DNA of 49,767 bases from the NCBI RefSeq assembly GCF_021655075.1, contig NZ_PPXX01000091.1:1-49767 (forward strand), in the 5' to 3' direction. This DNA comes from Clostridium sp. Cult2. GTDB taxonomy: Bacteria > Bacillota > Clostridia > Tissierellales > Tepidimicrobiaceae. Under the pieces are notes generated by a model, which searched no databases, had not been told where the DNA came from, and saw only the letters and a program-made list of their open reading frames with translations. Shown piece after piece: positions 17,308-26,350 of this stretch; positions within the stretch are counted from its first letter, which is position 1, and every line of letters begins with the position of its first letter. A program made the position numbers and the translations under genes.

Positions 17308-18498
17308 CTATTTCGTATAATTATCAAAATATCCTTGTATATATACAATAGGTGTACCCTTATCCCCACTTCCTGAAGTTAAATCGGAAAGGGAACCTAT
17401 AAGGTCTGTAAGCCTTCTAGGGGTAGTACCTTGTGTCTCCATAGTACCTACAAGGTTTGATTCTTTGTTTTTAATATATTCAGAAATAGCTTTTTTAAGC
17501 TCTTCTCCTTTTAAATGGGCAAAGTCGTTATCGGCTAGATACTTTAGTTTAATTTCATTTGGTGTGCCTTCAAGTCCTTTAGTATAGGCTGGAGATACTA
17601 CAGGGTCAGCTAGTTCCCAAATCTTACCTATAGGGTCTTTAAAAGCACCATCGCCGTAAATCATAACTTCAACAGTTTTCCCAGTTTTCTCTTTAAGCAT
17701 AGATTGAATCTTATCCACAATAGGTTGACAGTCTCGTGGGAACAGTTTTACCTTTTCTTCTGTGGCTTTATTTGAACCTAAAAGACCATAGTTTTCGTTA
17801 TAACCGCTACCTTCAATAGATTTAGTCAAAATATCATCAAGACTATAAATTTTTTCACCACCATTTGCTTTCAAAATCTTCTTTGTTCTAAATCTCGTAT
17901 GAACATCACAGGTAAGGACATTTTTTGTGTAATTTAATATGGTCTTAGGATTATTTGAGAATATTATTTTACATTCAGTATCATGTTCTTCTATTATAGA
18001 TTTATAATAATCAATATAGTCAACACCAGTAAAAGGGTGTTTATTGTATCCAAAAAGTTTTCTAAATTCATTTTCTGTTAAAACATCTGTCCAAGGATTA
18101 ATACCTTTATCATCTAGTTCATCTATGGACACTAGAGGATTACCTACTTCATCTGAAGGATATTGAAGCATTAAGATTATCTTTTTAGCTTCCTTCGCAA
18201 TACCATGAAGACAAGTAGCAAAACGATTACGACTTAGAATGGGAAATATTACCCCGATAGTCTCCTCTCCAAATTTTGAAACTATATCTTTAGAAATATC
18301 ATCAATGCTTGCATAGTTTCCTTGAGTACGAGCGACTACAGATTCAGTTATAGATACGATATCTTTATCGTTAATAGGAAAACCTTCTACTTTCGAAGCT
18401 TTTAGTACAGTGTCTACAACGATTTCAGCAATATTATCCCCTTCTTTCATAATTGGAGAAAGAAGTCCCCTAGCAACAGTTCCAACCATCCTTTCCAT
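17308..18498 (-). CDS. Coenzyme F420-0:L-glutamate ligase-like (CofE/FbiB fold) protein
   Basis: The protein has 396 residues on the reverse strand. The N-terminus (GTVARGLLSPIMKEGDNIAEIVVDTVL, then DIVSITESVVARTQGNYA) resembles the CofE superfamily, which adds glutamate to F420-0. The rest (FPRDCQPIVDKIQ, VMIYGDGAFKDPIGKIWELADPVVSPA) is conserved in a clostridial family often annotated as F420-0:gamma-glutamyl ligase. F420 synthesis genes are not visible here and are not expected in this group, so the true substrate is probably a different carboxylate. It is divergent from a LysR gene, which may control it. Confidence 0.6.
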   Translation of the reverse strand: MERMVGTVARGLLSPIMKEGDNIAEIVVDTVLKASKVEGFPINDKDIVSITESVVARTQGNYASIDDISKDIVSKFGEETIGVIFPILSRNRFATCLHGIAKEAKKIILMLQYPSDEVGNPLVSIDELDDKGINPWTDVLTENEFRKLFGYNKHPFTGVDYIDYYKSIIEEHDTECKIIFSNNPKTILNYTKNVLTCDVHTRFRTKKILKANGGEKIYSLDDILTKSIEGSGYNENYGLLGSNKATEEKVKLFPRDCQPIVDKIQSMLKEKTGKTVEVMIYGDGAFKDPIGKIWELADPVVSPAYTKGLEGTPNEIKLKYLADNDFAHLKGEELKKAISEYIKNKESNLVGTMETQGTTPRRLTDLIGSLSDLTSGSGDKGTPIVYIQGYFDNYTK

Positions 18499-18552
18499 TT
18501 CAATCTCTCCTCTAAATTTATTTTGAGAAGCAAAAATACCCTCTCACTTGTA

Positions 18553-18597
18553 ATATACGCTATTATATGATATAAGTAAAATAAATATATACGATAT
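18553..18597. promoter_or_regulatory. Repeated element between the CofE-like and lysR genes
   Basis: ATATACGCTAT (18553-18563) and ATATACGATAT (18587-18597) are near-identical direct copies 34 bp apart in the divergent promoter region. They are candidate binding sites for the adjacent LysR-type protein. Confidence 0.4.
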
Positions 18598-18617
18598 GAG
18601 CTATAAGGGGGGCTTAT

Positions 18618-19502
18618 ATGTCAATTAGATTAGATTTATATAAAATATTTAGTGAAGTAGTCAAATATGGAAGCTTTTCCAAAGCTGCAAAATCCCTATA
18701 TATGACCCAACCAGCTGTCAGTCAAGCAATTATGCAGCTTGAATCTGAACTAGAGGTACGTTTATTTACACGAACCCCTAGAGGAGTAGTACTTACAAAT
18801 GAGGGACAGATATTAGTTGAATATGCAAACTCTGCTATTAATCTAATTAATGTAGGGGAAAAAAAAGTGATGGAGTCCAAAAACCTTATGACAGGAGAAC
18901 TGAGAATAGGGGTTGGGGATACTATATCACGTTATTTCTTATTGGCCTTTTTAGAAAAATTCCATAATCTATATCCAAATATTAAATTAAAGATTGTAAA
19001 TCGTACAACCTTAGAACTATGTAATCTACTTAAATCAGGGAGAGTTGATATTTCAATTTGCAATTTACCCATTAAGGATTCTGCATTGGAGATAATAAAG
19101 TTAATGGATATTCATGATATATTTGTCTGTGGAGAAAAATATATAGACAACATTCCTATGCCTTTAAGCTTTAAGGAAATATCGGAGCTACCACTGATAT
19201 TACTTGAACCTAAGTCAAACTCAAGACAATATGTAGAAAAATATTTATTATCAAAAGGAGTTAAAATAGAGCCTGAAATTGAACTAGGTTCCCATGATTT
19301 ATTATTGGAATTTGCGAGGATTAATCTAGGTATATCCTGTGTTGTGAAAGAATTCTCCAATAAATATTTACAAAGTAGATTGGTATATGAATTGAAATTA
19401 TCTGAAGAAATGCCCAAAAGAGCCATTGGAGTTTGTTTCTTAAAAACTGTATCTTTATCCCCTGCTGCAAAAAAATTTGTTCAGGATTTGGAAGGTAGAT
19501 AA
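18618..19502 (+). CDS. LysR family transcriptional regulator
   Basis: The protein has 294 residues. The N-terminal helix-turn-helix is canonical (FSKAAKSLYMTQPAVSQAIMQLESELEVRLFTRTPRGVVLT, about residues 17-58). A type-2 periplasmic-binding-like effector domain with LLKSGRVDISICNLPI follows. The gene is divergent from the CofE-like gene with a repeated element between them, the usual layout for a LysR regulator and its target. The inducer cannot be predicted. GGGGGG precedes the ATG. Confidence 0.92.
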   Translation: MSIRLDLYKIFSEVVKYGSFSKAAKSLYMTQPAVSQAIMQLESELEVRLFTRTPRGVVLTNEGQILVEYANSAINLINVGEKKVMESKNLMTGELRIGVGDTISRYFLLAFLEKFHNLYPNIKLKIVNRTTLELCNLLKSGRVDISICNLPIKDSALEIIKLMDIHDIFVCGEKYIDNIPMPLSFKEISELPLILLEPKSNSRQYVEKYLLSKGVKIEPEIELGSHDLLLEFARINLGISCVVKEFSNKYLQSRLVYELKLSEEMPKRAIGVCFLKTVSLSPAAKKFVQDLEGR

Positions 19503-19515
19503 AGGTATATAGAAA

Positions 19516-19795
19516 TTGAATAAGCTATCAAAGCATAGAGTAATATTGATAAAGATATATAATTATACTACATTTAATATATTGGAAACTATAGATCTAA
19601 AAAAATATTATGGAGAAGAACCTAATAGTACAAAAGGGCTAATTTCTTGCAATTGTAGGAACTTCTGGGTCAGGAAAATCTACTTTGCTAAATATGTTAG
19701 GGGGGTTAGATAATCTTACTTCAGGAAAAGTGATTGTAACTGGACAGGATATTTCTCAATTGTCTGATGAAGAGTTGACCATTTTGAAAAAGTAC
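19516..19795 (+). pseudogene. Fragment of a MacB/LolD-type ABC transporter ATPase
   Basis: Two frames together read ILETIDLKKYYGEEPNSTK, then after a shift [20 protein letters not shown] and [19 protein letters not shown]. This is the Walker A half of a MacB/LolD-like ATPase. A frameshift and small deletion lie near 19640, and the gene stops before the signature and Walker B motifs. It is a dead fragment, probably left by a rearrangement. Confidence 0.75.
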
Positions 19796-19884
19796 CTAAG
19801 AATAAAGGGATTTAGAAAAGTATGTAGAATGGCATATGGTAACAGCTGGTAAAAGGGTGATTAGATTATGGTTAAAGGTCCCAT

Positions 19885-20097
19885 TCTTATGCCAATCAAG
19901 TTTTAAGTGTAATTAAATTGTATTTCAAAGATGTATTGAATAGAAATGACATAGTATATAATTTACCTAGACCAAAAAAAGAAAACAAACTGCCAGAAAT
20001 ATTAAGTAAAGAAGAAGCAAGTAGAATATTAAGGCATTCATTTGCCATCCATTACTAGAAAGTGGAGCTGATATTAGATATATTTTAATAAAAATGA
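19885..20097 (+). pseudogene. Tyrosine recombinase (XerD-like integrase) remnant
   Basis: The frame from 19885 reads SYANQVLSVIKLYFKDVLNR and NLPRPKKENKLPEILSKEEA, the N-terminal SAM-like domain and linker of phage-type integrases. It then jumps straight to RHSFAIH, the C-terminal catalytic HxxR/H box, so about 150 residues are missing. A one-base loss then shifts the LLESGADIRYI part out of frame. The recombinase is dead but marks past mobile-element activity. Confidence 0.75.
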
Positions 20098-20189
20098 TTT
20101 ATTTGAGGGGGTGGTTAATGGAATAGGAGCTATTATAGTATGATATTTCCGAACCTTAATTCGGAAATATAGTCAGCATTGGAGGTATT

Positions 20190-20510
20190 CCTGAATTGAG
20201 GTTCGATAATACTTGCAACAGTTATTTATATATTTCTTCATGAATTAGGGCATACAATAATTGCAGGAATGCTTATGCCGGTTATTATATGTATACTTAA
20301 TTTATTGTTTGTTTTTAACAGAAAAGTGCAAAATTTATTTTACAGTTGTGTCTCAATGTTTTTCACCATCATAATAGCTTTCTCTATTTTTGCCTGGATC
20401 ATGGTACCAATAATAAGTATGTTTTCTACACCTCTAACAGGTGATGATGTTACTGAATTTTTGATAAATTCTAAATTGAATCCATTAACAATATTTTTAC
20501 GCTTCAGGCG
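20190..20510 (+). pseudogene. Fragment of a zinc-metalloprotease-like membrane protein (HELGH)
   Basis: One frame reads VIYIFLHELGHTIIAGMLMP, with the HExxH zinc motif in a membrane helix. Two further hydrophobic stretches (PVIICILNLLFVFN, MFFTIIIAFSIFAWIMVPII) follow. A stop lies shortly upstream, and at the other end the frame runs into a GC-rich foreign patch. The protein is truncated on both sides. It resembles membrane-embedded M50-type or related proteases. Confidence 0.5.
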
Positions 20511-20625
20511 TGCTCATAGGTCATGTCTGCAAAACCGTCTCACCGGGCTTACATCACTAAAGGGAAGGGCTCTGCGGGGCCCGTTCGTCGGTTCCTTAAA
20601 AACAAACCGTTAGCTCAAATATTCA
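20500..20625. other. GC-rich insert of foreign composition
   Basis: About 125 bp are clearly richer in G+C than the surrounding AT-rich DNA and contain runs such as GGGCTCTGCGGGGCCCG near 20567-20583. The patch cuts the metalloprotease fragment on one side and lies just before an intact methyltransferase gene. It looks like a recombination scar; no known element could be named. Confidence 0.5.
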
Positions 20626-20650
20626 ATGATGTTGAGTATAGGAGGTTAAA

Positions 20651-21121
20651 ATGAACCAAAATAAGAATGAATTCCTACCATCTATTCTTAATGTAATAGC
20701 AGGAATCGGAGTTTTTATTATCAGCTTTTTAGTGGAAATCAGGGTTCCTATATCCACAGAGGTTGCAAAATTTCTGGGGCTTTTTATAGTGTCTGTGGGA
20801 ATTACCCTTGTTATCTGGTCTGCGATGCATATAAAAGAGGCATTTTTTGGAGAGGTTGAACCGAAATTGGATGTATTAGTAAAGAACGGACCGTACAGGT
20901 TTATTCGCCATCCAGTGTATCTTGGAATGACTATTGCTTTTACAGGGCTTCCTATCGCTCTTAGAAGCTGGTTAGGACTAATTGGCGTGTTTTTCCTGTT
21001 TCTTCCTAGTGAAATTTATCGTGCAAAGTTAGAAGAGAAGGCTTTGAAAAGCAAGTTTGGGAGCGAATGGGAAGACTATACAGCTCAGACAGGTTTCATG
21101 CTACCATATGTGAGGAAATAA
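20651..21121 (+). CDS. Isoprenylcysteine carboxyl methyltransferase-like (ICMT/PEMT) membrane protein
   Basis: The protein has 156 residues with about four membrane helices and the ICMT/phospholipid methyltransferase box NGPYRFIRHPVYLGM near residues 79-93. A C-terminal EEKALKSKFGSEWEDYTAQT follows, the conserved E...F...Y pattern of this superfamily. Bacterial members methylate unknown membrane substrates with S-adenosylmethionine. It sits inside the decayed region next to the GC-rich scar and has a good AGGAGG site, so it may be a recent arrival. Confidence 0.85.
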   Translation: MNQNKNEFLPSILNVIAGIGVFIISFLVEIRVPISTEVAKFLGLFIVSVGITLVIWSAMHIKEAFFGEVEPKLDVLVKNGPYRFIRHPVYLGMTIAFTGLPIALRSWLGLIGVFFLFLPSEIYRAKLEEKALKSKFGSEWEDYTAQTGFMLPYVRK

Positions 21122-21315
21122 GGGGGGATAAAATTTCATAGTTGATACTTCTGCTAACAGAGTGTTTTCGACATCCTGTTTTCAAGGATAAATACGGTTT
21201 AATTTCTTGTATCAAAATAAATGTTTATTGACGGACGTCATAAACACTCGGGAAGTTAGTTACAATTCTTGTGTAAAATGTAATAAACAAAAAAGAAGAG
21301 TTGTTAGAGGGGAAA

Positions 21316-21633
21316 ATGGTAATTGAGAATATAAATTTTACACCAAAAGCTTTTGAGTTAATTAAATATGCTGATGATATAGCAAAAAGAATATCAGAAC
21401 TTTATGAGGAACATGGTCAAATATTTGTTAATGTCGATTATAGCATCCCTGCGAGATATGATTGTCAACCTAAATGGTGAATTTATTATTAATTGCACTG
21501 AAGATATATCAATAAGAAAGGTTAGAGATAAAGATAAGGATGCAAAGAATACCTAGAAGAATATAAAAATTACAAAATATCTTATGGAAACAAAATAGAA
21601 ATAACAGGCAACTATGTTGCAAGGAAGGAGAAA
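21316..21633 (+). pseudogene. Frameshifted gene of unknown family
   Basis: The ATG at 21316, with GAGGGG upstream, opens a 54-codon frame (MVIENINFTPKAFELIKYAD... to a TGA near 21477). The coding pattern then continues in other frames as GEFIINCTEDISIRKVRDKD, then EEYKNYKISYGNKIEITGNY. Together these would give a protein of roughly 105 residues broken by at least two indels. No family was recognised. The region 21122-21315 before it holds nothing clear. Confidence 0.5.
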
Positions 21634-21639
21634 TTACAA

Positions 21640-22305
21640 GTGGAGAATATTATAAACTATGTAAGCCATGAACTTATTGCCCTAAAGCCTGATGATGGAA
21701 AACATAAAACTAGTGACGTGAGAAAACTTGCATCTAGAGTTTATAAGTTGATAGAGAATAAATCATTTGAAAGCAAGCTTGAAATATGTGAAAGCTTATT
21801 AGAGCAGAAAACATGGGCAATGGGTGTGATTGCGTATGACATAGCTTTTAGAGAAAGAAAAAATTATACATATCATATATTTGACAGATTTGAAAGATGG
21901 TTAATTAATTATGTAAGAGGATGGGGAGATTGCGATGATTTCTGTACACATGCATTTGGAGCTTTATTAGCAGAGTATAATGATCTATTTGATAAAATAC
22001 TCGCATGGTGTGATAGACCAGAATTTTGGATGAGAAGAGCGGCAGCGGTCATTTTAATATACCCAATAAACAAGGGGATGAGTAAACAATTACATCCATT
22101 TATGATTTCAGATGCGCTAATGTGTGACGAAAATGATTTGGTTTTAAAGGGATATGGATGGATGCTTAAAGTTTATGGTAGCAAAGAGCCAGTTCAATTG
22201 AAAAAATATCTATCTGAAAATGTAAAAAGGATGCCTAGGATTTCATTCAGATATGCACTAGAAAAACTTGATGAAGAGACAAGAAGAAAGTTAATGCAAA
22301 AATAA
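21640..22305 (+). CDS. DNA alkylation repair protein (AlkD-like, HEAT repeats)
   Basis: The protein has 221 residues and is all-helical, with the AlkD/AlkC-family patterns WAMGVIAYDIAF, the W-GDCDDFCTHAFGALL segment and RPEFWMRRAAAVILIYPI. AlkD enzymes excise 3-methyladenine and 7-methylguanine without base flipping. The aspartate in GDCDD matches the usual W-D-C/D catalytic area. The start is GTG 21640 with AAGGAGAAA upstream; no ATG fits. Confidence 0.85.
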   Translation: MENIINYVSHELIALKPDDGKHKTSDVRKLASRVYKLIENKSFESKLEICESLLEQKTWAMGVIAYDIAFRERKNYTYHIFDRFERWLINYVRGWGDCDDFCTHAFGALLAEYNDLFDKILAWCDRPEFWMRRAAAVILIYPINKGMSKQLHPFMISDALMCDENDLVLKGYGWMLKVYGSKEPVQLKKYLSENVKRMPRISFRYALEKLDEETRRKLMQK

Positions 22306-22473
22306 TTAAGATGCGTTGATTAATACATGAAGGGTGTATTTTACCATTGGATGTTTCTATGGGTTCCATCGCCTAACACCATATTATGGTAATTCCTCAT
22401 GTTCTAATACATTTTGATAGATTTTATTTACTTTCTGCGAAGTATTAAGTGAAAAGGTAAGTAAAATGCAGAG

Positions 22474-22504
22474 TGGGACAGAGAGAACCGTCCCTGCTGT
22501 CCCA
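22474..22504. repeat. Short palindromic repeat (TGGGACAG/CTGTCCCA)
   Basis: TGGGACAG (22474-22481) and CTGTCCCA (22497-22504) form a hairpin enclosing GAGAACCGTCCCTG. GGGACAG-type palindromes recur in many clostridial genomes as intergenic repeats. It sits at the end of the reverse-strand response regulator gene and could end its transcript. Confidence 0.5.
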
Positions 22505-23125
22505 TTATTCTTCCACCCCATACTTCATCTTATAATAATATATAGCCAATTGAGTCCTATCCCGTAGGGAGAGTTTGTCCAGCATGTTAGAAATATAGTT
22601 TCTAACAGTTCCTTCACTTAAGAATAATTTCTCAGCAATTTCTCTATTATTTAATCCCTCTGCTACCAAAAGTAAAATATCAAATTCCCGTTCAGATAAA
22701 TCTATATCTATATCATCTTTTTTAGAGTATTTTTTAATATTGGATACAATTTTTGAATCAAAGACTAAATTTCCAGAATAGACTGCATTTATAGCAGGGA
22801 TAATTCCTTTGATATTTTGTTTTAATATATAACCTTTGCAACCTAAGGAAAGGGCTGCGCCGATATATTCATCATCTTGGAAGGTGGTAATCAATAGTAT
22901 CTTAGCATTCGAATCTATTTTTAATACTTCCTTAGTTGCATCTATTCCGCTCATCTTTTCCATTCTTATATCCATAAGGATTAAATCAGGTCGATGTTTA
23001 TCATAAAGTTTTACAGCTTGATGGCCATCATAACCTACAGCCAATATTTCTATTCCATTGGCGTCTATTATGGTCTTTAAGGATTCTACCACTAGAGGGT
23101 CATCATCTATAATTATTATATTCAT
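22505..23125 (-). CDS. NarL/LuxR family response regulator
   Basis: The protein has 206 residues with a receiver domain (IIIIDDDPLVVES, phospho-acceptor Asp in DLILMDIRM near residue 54, Lys in LKQNIKG) and a LuxR-type helix-turn-helix (LSEREFDILLLVAEGLNNREIAEKLFLSEGTVRNYISNML). It lies 5 nt after the histidine kinase gene and clearly forms a two-component pair with it. The palindrome at 24265-24278 in front of the divergent ABC operon is its likely site, so the pair probably controls that exporter. Confidence 0.93.
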   Translation of the reverse strand: MNIIIIDDDPLVVESLKTIIDANGIEILAVGYDGHQAVKLYDKHRPDLILMDIRMEKMSGIDATKEVLKIDSNAKILLITTFQDDEYIGAALSLGCKGYILKQNIKGIIPAINAVYSGNLVFDSKIVSNIKKYSKKDDIDIDLSEREFDILLLVAEGLNNREIAEKLFLSEGTVRNYISNMLDKLSLRDRTQLAIYYYKMKYGVEE

Positions 23126-23130
23126 ATATA

Positions 23131-24177
23131 TTATCCTTTCATTAAAGTTAGATGAATTTTGAAACCTTCATCAAATTTATAATTTACAAAGCCATTGTAT
23201 TTATAGGCTATTTCTTTAATGGCAATAAGACCAATACCCTTAGTAGACAATAGAATCTTTCCATTAAAATTGGTTCCATTATCTTTTATTATTATTGTAT
23301 AAAATTTTGGTTGCTCTAGTACGGTTATTTTTAACTTTGTTGCATTAGAATGTTTAACACTATTTGTAATGCCTTCTCTTATAACCGACAGAATATCGAA
23401 TTTTAAACCATAGCTTAAATCATCTTCAATTTTGTATATAAATTCTACGTCTATGGAGGGTATTTCACTACATAGTTTCTCGATTTGACTTTCCAAATCC
23501 AAGGATTCATTATATAGATTATGGATACTCTTTCTAATATCCTCCATTCCGTTTTTTAAAGTATCTTGGAGAATATCTAAGTTTTTTAACATCTTATCTT
23601 CAGTAGATATAATTTTTAAAGCCTCTACCTGCAATATACTGCTACTTATCCCATGGCCTATTGAATCATGAAGCTCTCTTGCAATCCTATTTCTCTCTGT
23701 AAGTATGGCAATTTGAATATTCTTTTCCCGATCTATTTTCAATTGTTCATTATACTTTTGTAAATATAGGGTGTCTTCTTTTAATTCATCTCTTACTATC
23801 TTGTTTTCGTCTAAAAGAATATTATGTTTTTTTGTCATGGCTGCAAGATGAACTGAGATGATTGAGATAAAGAAGTTCATTGGGGAAAAATCCATTAACA
23901 TTAAAGCTAGAGTAAATAAAGTATATATGCCAAAATCAAAATACATATTGTATAAGATTAGAGGTAAATAAAATAGGAATAAAGTATTGGAAAAACATAG
24001 TATTAAAAATAAAATGTAGATAATTATTTTTACTCCTTTTTTATCGAATAAATCCAAAGCTAGAGAAAAGATAATACTTGTAAGAAAGTAAAAAGCCAAA
24101 TTTCCATCAGGATTGATATTGTAAGTATTATATAAACAGAATAATAGAACCAAGGATTTTTCCCAAAGTTTTCTCAT
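23131..24177 (-). CDS. Sensor histidine kinase (HisKA_3/NarX type)
   Basis: The protein has 348 residues, with about five N-terminal membrane helices (residues 1-120), a short coiled region and a HisKA_3 dimerisation domain with ERNRIARELHDSIGHGISSSI (phospho-histidine in ELHD). The HATPase part has EGITNSVKHSNATK (N box) and STKGIGLIAIKEIA (G box). There is no extracellular domain, like LiaS/DesK-type kinases that sense the membrane. It is co-transcribed with its regulator and divergent from an ABC exporter. Confidence 0.92.
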   Translation of the reverse strand: MRKLWEKSLVLLFCLYNTYNINPDGNLAFYFLTSIIFSLALDLFDKKGVKIIIYILFLILCFSNTLFLFYLPLILYNMYFDFGIYTLFTLALMLMDFSPMNFFISIISVHLAAMTKKHNILLDENKIVRDELKEDTLYLQKYNEQLKIDREKNIQIAILTERNRIARELHDSIGHGISSSILQVEALKIISTEDKMLKNLDILQDTLKNGMEDIRKSIHNLYNESLDLESQIEKLCSEIPSIDVEFIYKIEDDLSYGLKFDILSVIREGITNSVKHSNATKLKITVLEQPKFYTIIIKDNGTNFNGKILLSTKGIGLIAIKEIAYKYNGFVNYKFDEGFKIHLTLMKG

Positions 24178-24264
24178 TTTAGTTCCTCCTAAAAAATTGA
24201 AAGACTACTAAATATATTTATATTTAAATTATACTAGCATTTGCCAACAAATACAATTTCAGTT

Positions 24265-24278
24265 ATGACAAATGTCAT
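24265..24278. promoter_or_regulatory. Palindromic operator candidate for the NarL-type regulator
   Basis: ATGACA-AA-TGTCAT is a perfect dyad in the divergent region between the kinase and the ABC operon. Its length and position fit a site for a LuxR-type response regulator. Confidence 0.5.
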
Positions 24279-24360
24279 ATAAAATCATAACTTTATACAC
24301 TACAATAGTAGGATTTTAAATCATATAATGGTCTTACAATGATATATGGGAGTGATGTAG

Positions 24361-25293
24361 ATGGTAGTAAAGGTGAATAATTTAGTAAAGAGATATAAGG
24401 AATTAATTGCTCTTGATCATTTCAATATGGAAGTAGAAGAAGGGGAAATTATAGGACTTTTAGGGCCGAATGGTTGTGGGAAGACTACAGCTATAAATTG
24501 TATATTATCCTTACTAAGCTTTGATAAAGGGGAGATAGAAGTTTTTGGGAAAAAGATGACCCCTAATTCTTATAATATAAAGCAACAAATAGGATTAGTA
24601 CCTCAAGAGGTTTCCGTTTTTGAAAATTTAACGGTGAGGGAAAATATAGATTACTTTTGTGGGTTATATGTGGATGATAAGAATTTAAGAAAAAAATATG
24701 TAGATGAAGCAATAGAATTTGTTGGTCTAAAGGATTTTATAAAATTTTATCCTAAAAAATTAAGCGGTGGTTTAAAGAGAAGACTGAATATCGCTTGTGG
24801 GATTGCTCATAAGCCTAAGTTAATATTTTTAGATGAACCTACCGTTGCAGTAGATGCCCAAAGTAGAAACTTTATCTTAAATGGAATAAAAGAACTAAAT
24901 AGAGAAGGTAGCACTATTATATATACAACCCATTATTTAGAAGAAGCAGAAATGTTATGTAAGAGAATCATTATCATGGATAATGGGAAGGATTTGGTTT
25001 CGGGGACCAAAGAAGAACTAAAATCCATGATAACCACTTCAGAAAAGATAGTAGTTGGATTTTCCACTATCCAAGATGAGGTAGTTTTAAGGATGAAAAA
25101 CCTGCCCCATGTAATCGATATAGAAAGAGATGGGGTGGACTACATTATAAAATTTGAAAATGGTCTCAACAACTTAACCAATCTTTTGGATTTTATTAAG
25201 GAAAAGGACCTAACCTATACCAAGCTTCACAGTCAATTACCTACATTGAATGATGTATTCTTGGAGTTAACAGGAAAGGAGCTTAGGGATTAA
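24361..25293 (+). CDS. ABC transporter ATP-binding protein
   Basis: This 310-residue ATPase has Walker A GPNGCGKTT, signature LSGGLKRRLNIA, Walker B LIFLDEPTVAVD and H-loop TTHYLEEAE. About 80 C-terminal residues beyond the ATPase core are typical of the drug-exporting ABC-2 class. It heads a three-gene exporter operon divergent from a two-component system that probably regulates it. The ATG is preceded by GGGAGTG. Confidence 0.93.
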   Translation: MVVKVNNLVKRYKELIALDHFNMEVEEGEIIGLLGPNGCGKTTAINCILSLLSFDKGEIEVFGKKMTPNSYNIKQQIGLVPQEVSVFENLTVRENIDYFCGLYVDDKNLRKKYVDEAIEFVGLKDFIKFYPKKLSGGLKRRLNIACGIAHKPKLIFLDEPTVAVDAQSRNFILNGIKELNREGSTIIYTTHYLEEAEMLCKRIIIMDNGKDLVSGTKEELKSMITTSEKIVVGFSTIQDEVVLRMKNLPHVIDIERDGVDYIIKFENGLNNLTNLLDFIKEKDLTYTKLHSQLPTLNDVFLELTGKELRD

Positions 25294-25294
25294 T

Positions 25295-26350
25295 ATGAGA
25301 AATCTATTTAGAAATTGTTTATATCAAGGGAAAAATTTATTTAGGGATTTTGGATTTTCATTTTGGAGCTTAGTATATCCATTAATTATATCTATTTTTT
25401 TCTATGTGGCCTTTAGTGGCATGATGAATATAGAGTTAAAAAATATTGATGTAGGGATAGAAGAAGGGAATGGAATTGGATATATATTAGAAGAAATTGA
25501 AATATTAAACATTCATAAAATTTCTAAGGACCAAGCCATAGAAAAGGTAAGCAATGATGAGATACATGGTTTTATAGATGAGGACTTAAATCTAATGGTA
25601 AAAAAATCTGGCATAAATCAAACTATAATAAAAGAAATAATTGAACAGATAAAGCAGATGGAAAGACTAAGTAGGCCTATTGAAAATTATGATTTTGACG
25701 TAGATTATATATTGGATAGGAATCAGAATGCAAATCCAATAATTGTTACTTTTTATTCATTAATTGCTATGGTTTCTACCTATGGAGCCTTTGCTGGAAT
25801 TACAACAGTTAGCTTAATTCAAGCTAATTTATCTAATATAGGTGCAAGAATTAATATTACTCCATTAAAAAAATATAATTTTCTAATAGCAGGAGTTATA
25901 GTTGCATTAGCATTGAATCTATTCGCCAATGGGATACTATTTATCTTTATTAAATATGCTTTAAAAATTCAACTATTTAATGAGACTAAATATAGTAGTA
26001 TTTTCATAATATTAGGCAATCTATTTGGAACTGCCCTTGGAATATTTATTGGTGCCTCCAATAATAGAAATCACAATGTAAAAACTTTAATGGCTGTAGC
26101 AACTACTTTAATTTTATCCTTTTTAACAGGCATGATGGGTCCCCATATTAAGATAATGTTAGATAAAAACATCCCTATTTTAGGTAGAATTAATCCAATC
26201 TCCATTATAAGCAATAATCTATATAGGATAAACTTATTGGAAAGCACTAAAAGTGCCAGAGAAGGCATTATAATTTTAGCTATATATTCTGTAGCCTTAA
26301 TATTCACATCCTATATATTTTTAAGGAGGCGAAACTATGATAGTATATAA
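25295..26350 (+). CDS. ABC-2 type permease subunit
   Basis: The protein has 351 residues, with one N-terminal helix (SFWSLVYPLIISIFFYVAFSG), an extracellular domain of about 120 residues, then five to six C-terminal helices. This is the ABC2_membrane_3 plan. It starts 1 nt after the ATPase stop and overlaps the next permease gene by 14 nt, so the two permeases likely form a heterodimer. Confidence 0.85.
   Translation: MRNLFRNCLYQGKNLFRDFGFSFWSLVYPLIISIFFYVAFSGMMNIELKNIDVGIEEGNGIGYILEEIEILNIHKISKDQAIEKVSNDEIHGFIDEDLNLMVKKSGINQTIIKEIIEQIKQMERLSRPIENYDFDVDYILDRNQNANPIIVTFYSLIAMVSTYGAFAGITTVSLIQANLSNIGARINITPLKKYNFLIAGVIVALALNLFANGILFIFIKYALKIQLFNETKYSSIFIILGNLFGTALGIFIGASNNRNHNVKTLMAVATTLILSFLTGMMGPHIKIMLDKNIPILGRINPISIISNNLYRINLLESTKSAREGIIILAIYSVALIFTSYIFLRRRNYDSI

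Noticed and set aside
20500-20625. Integron attC site, suggested by the GC-rich patch ending in GTTAGCT
   Set aside because: No complementary 7-base core was found at the left end and no integron integrase is nearby.
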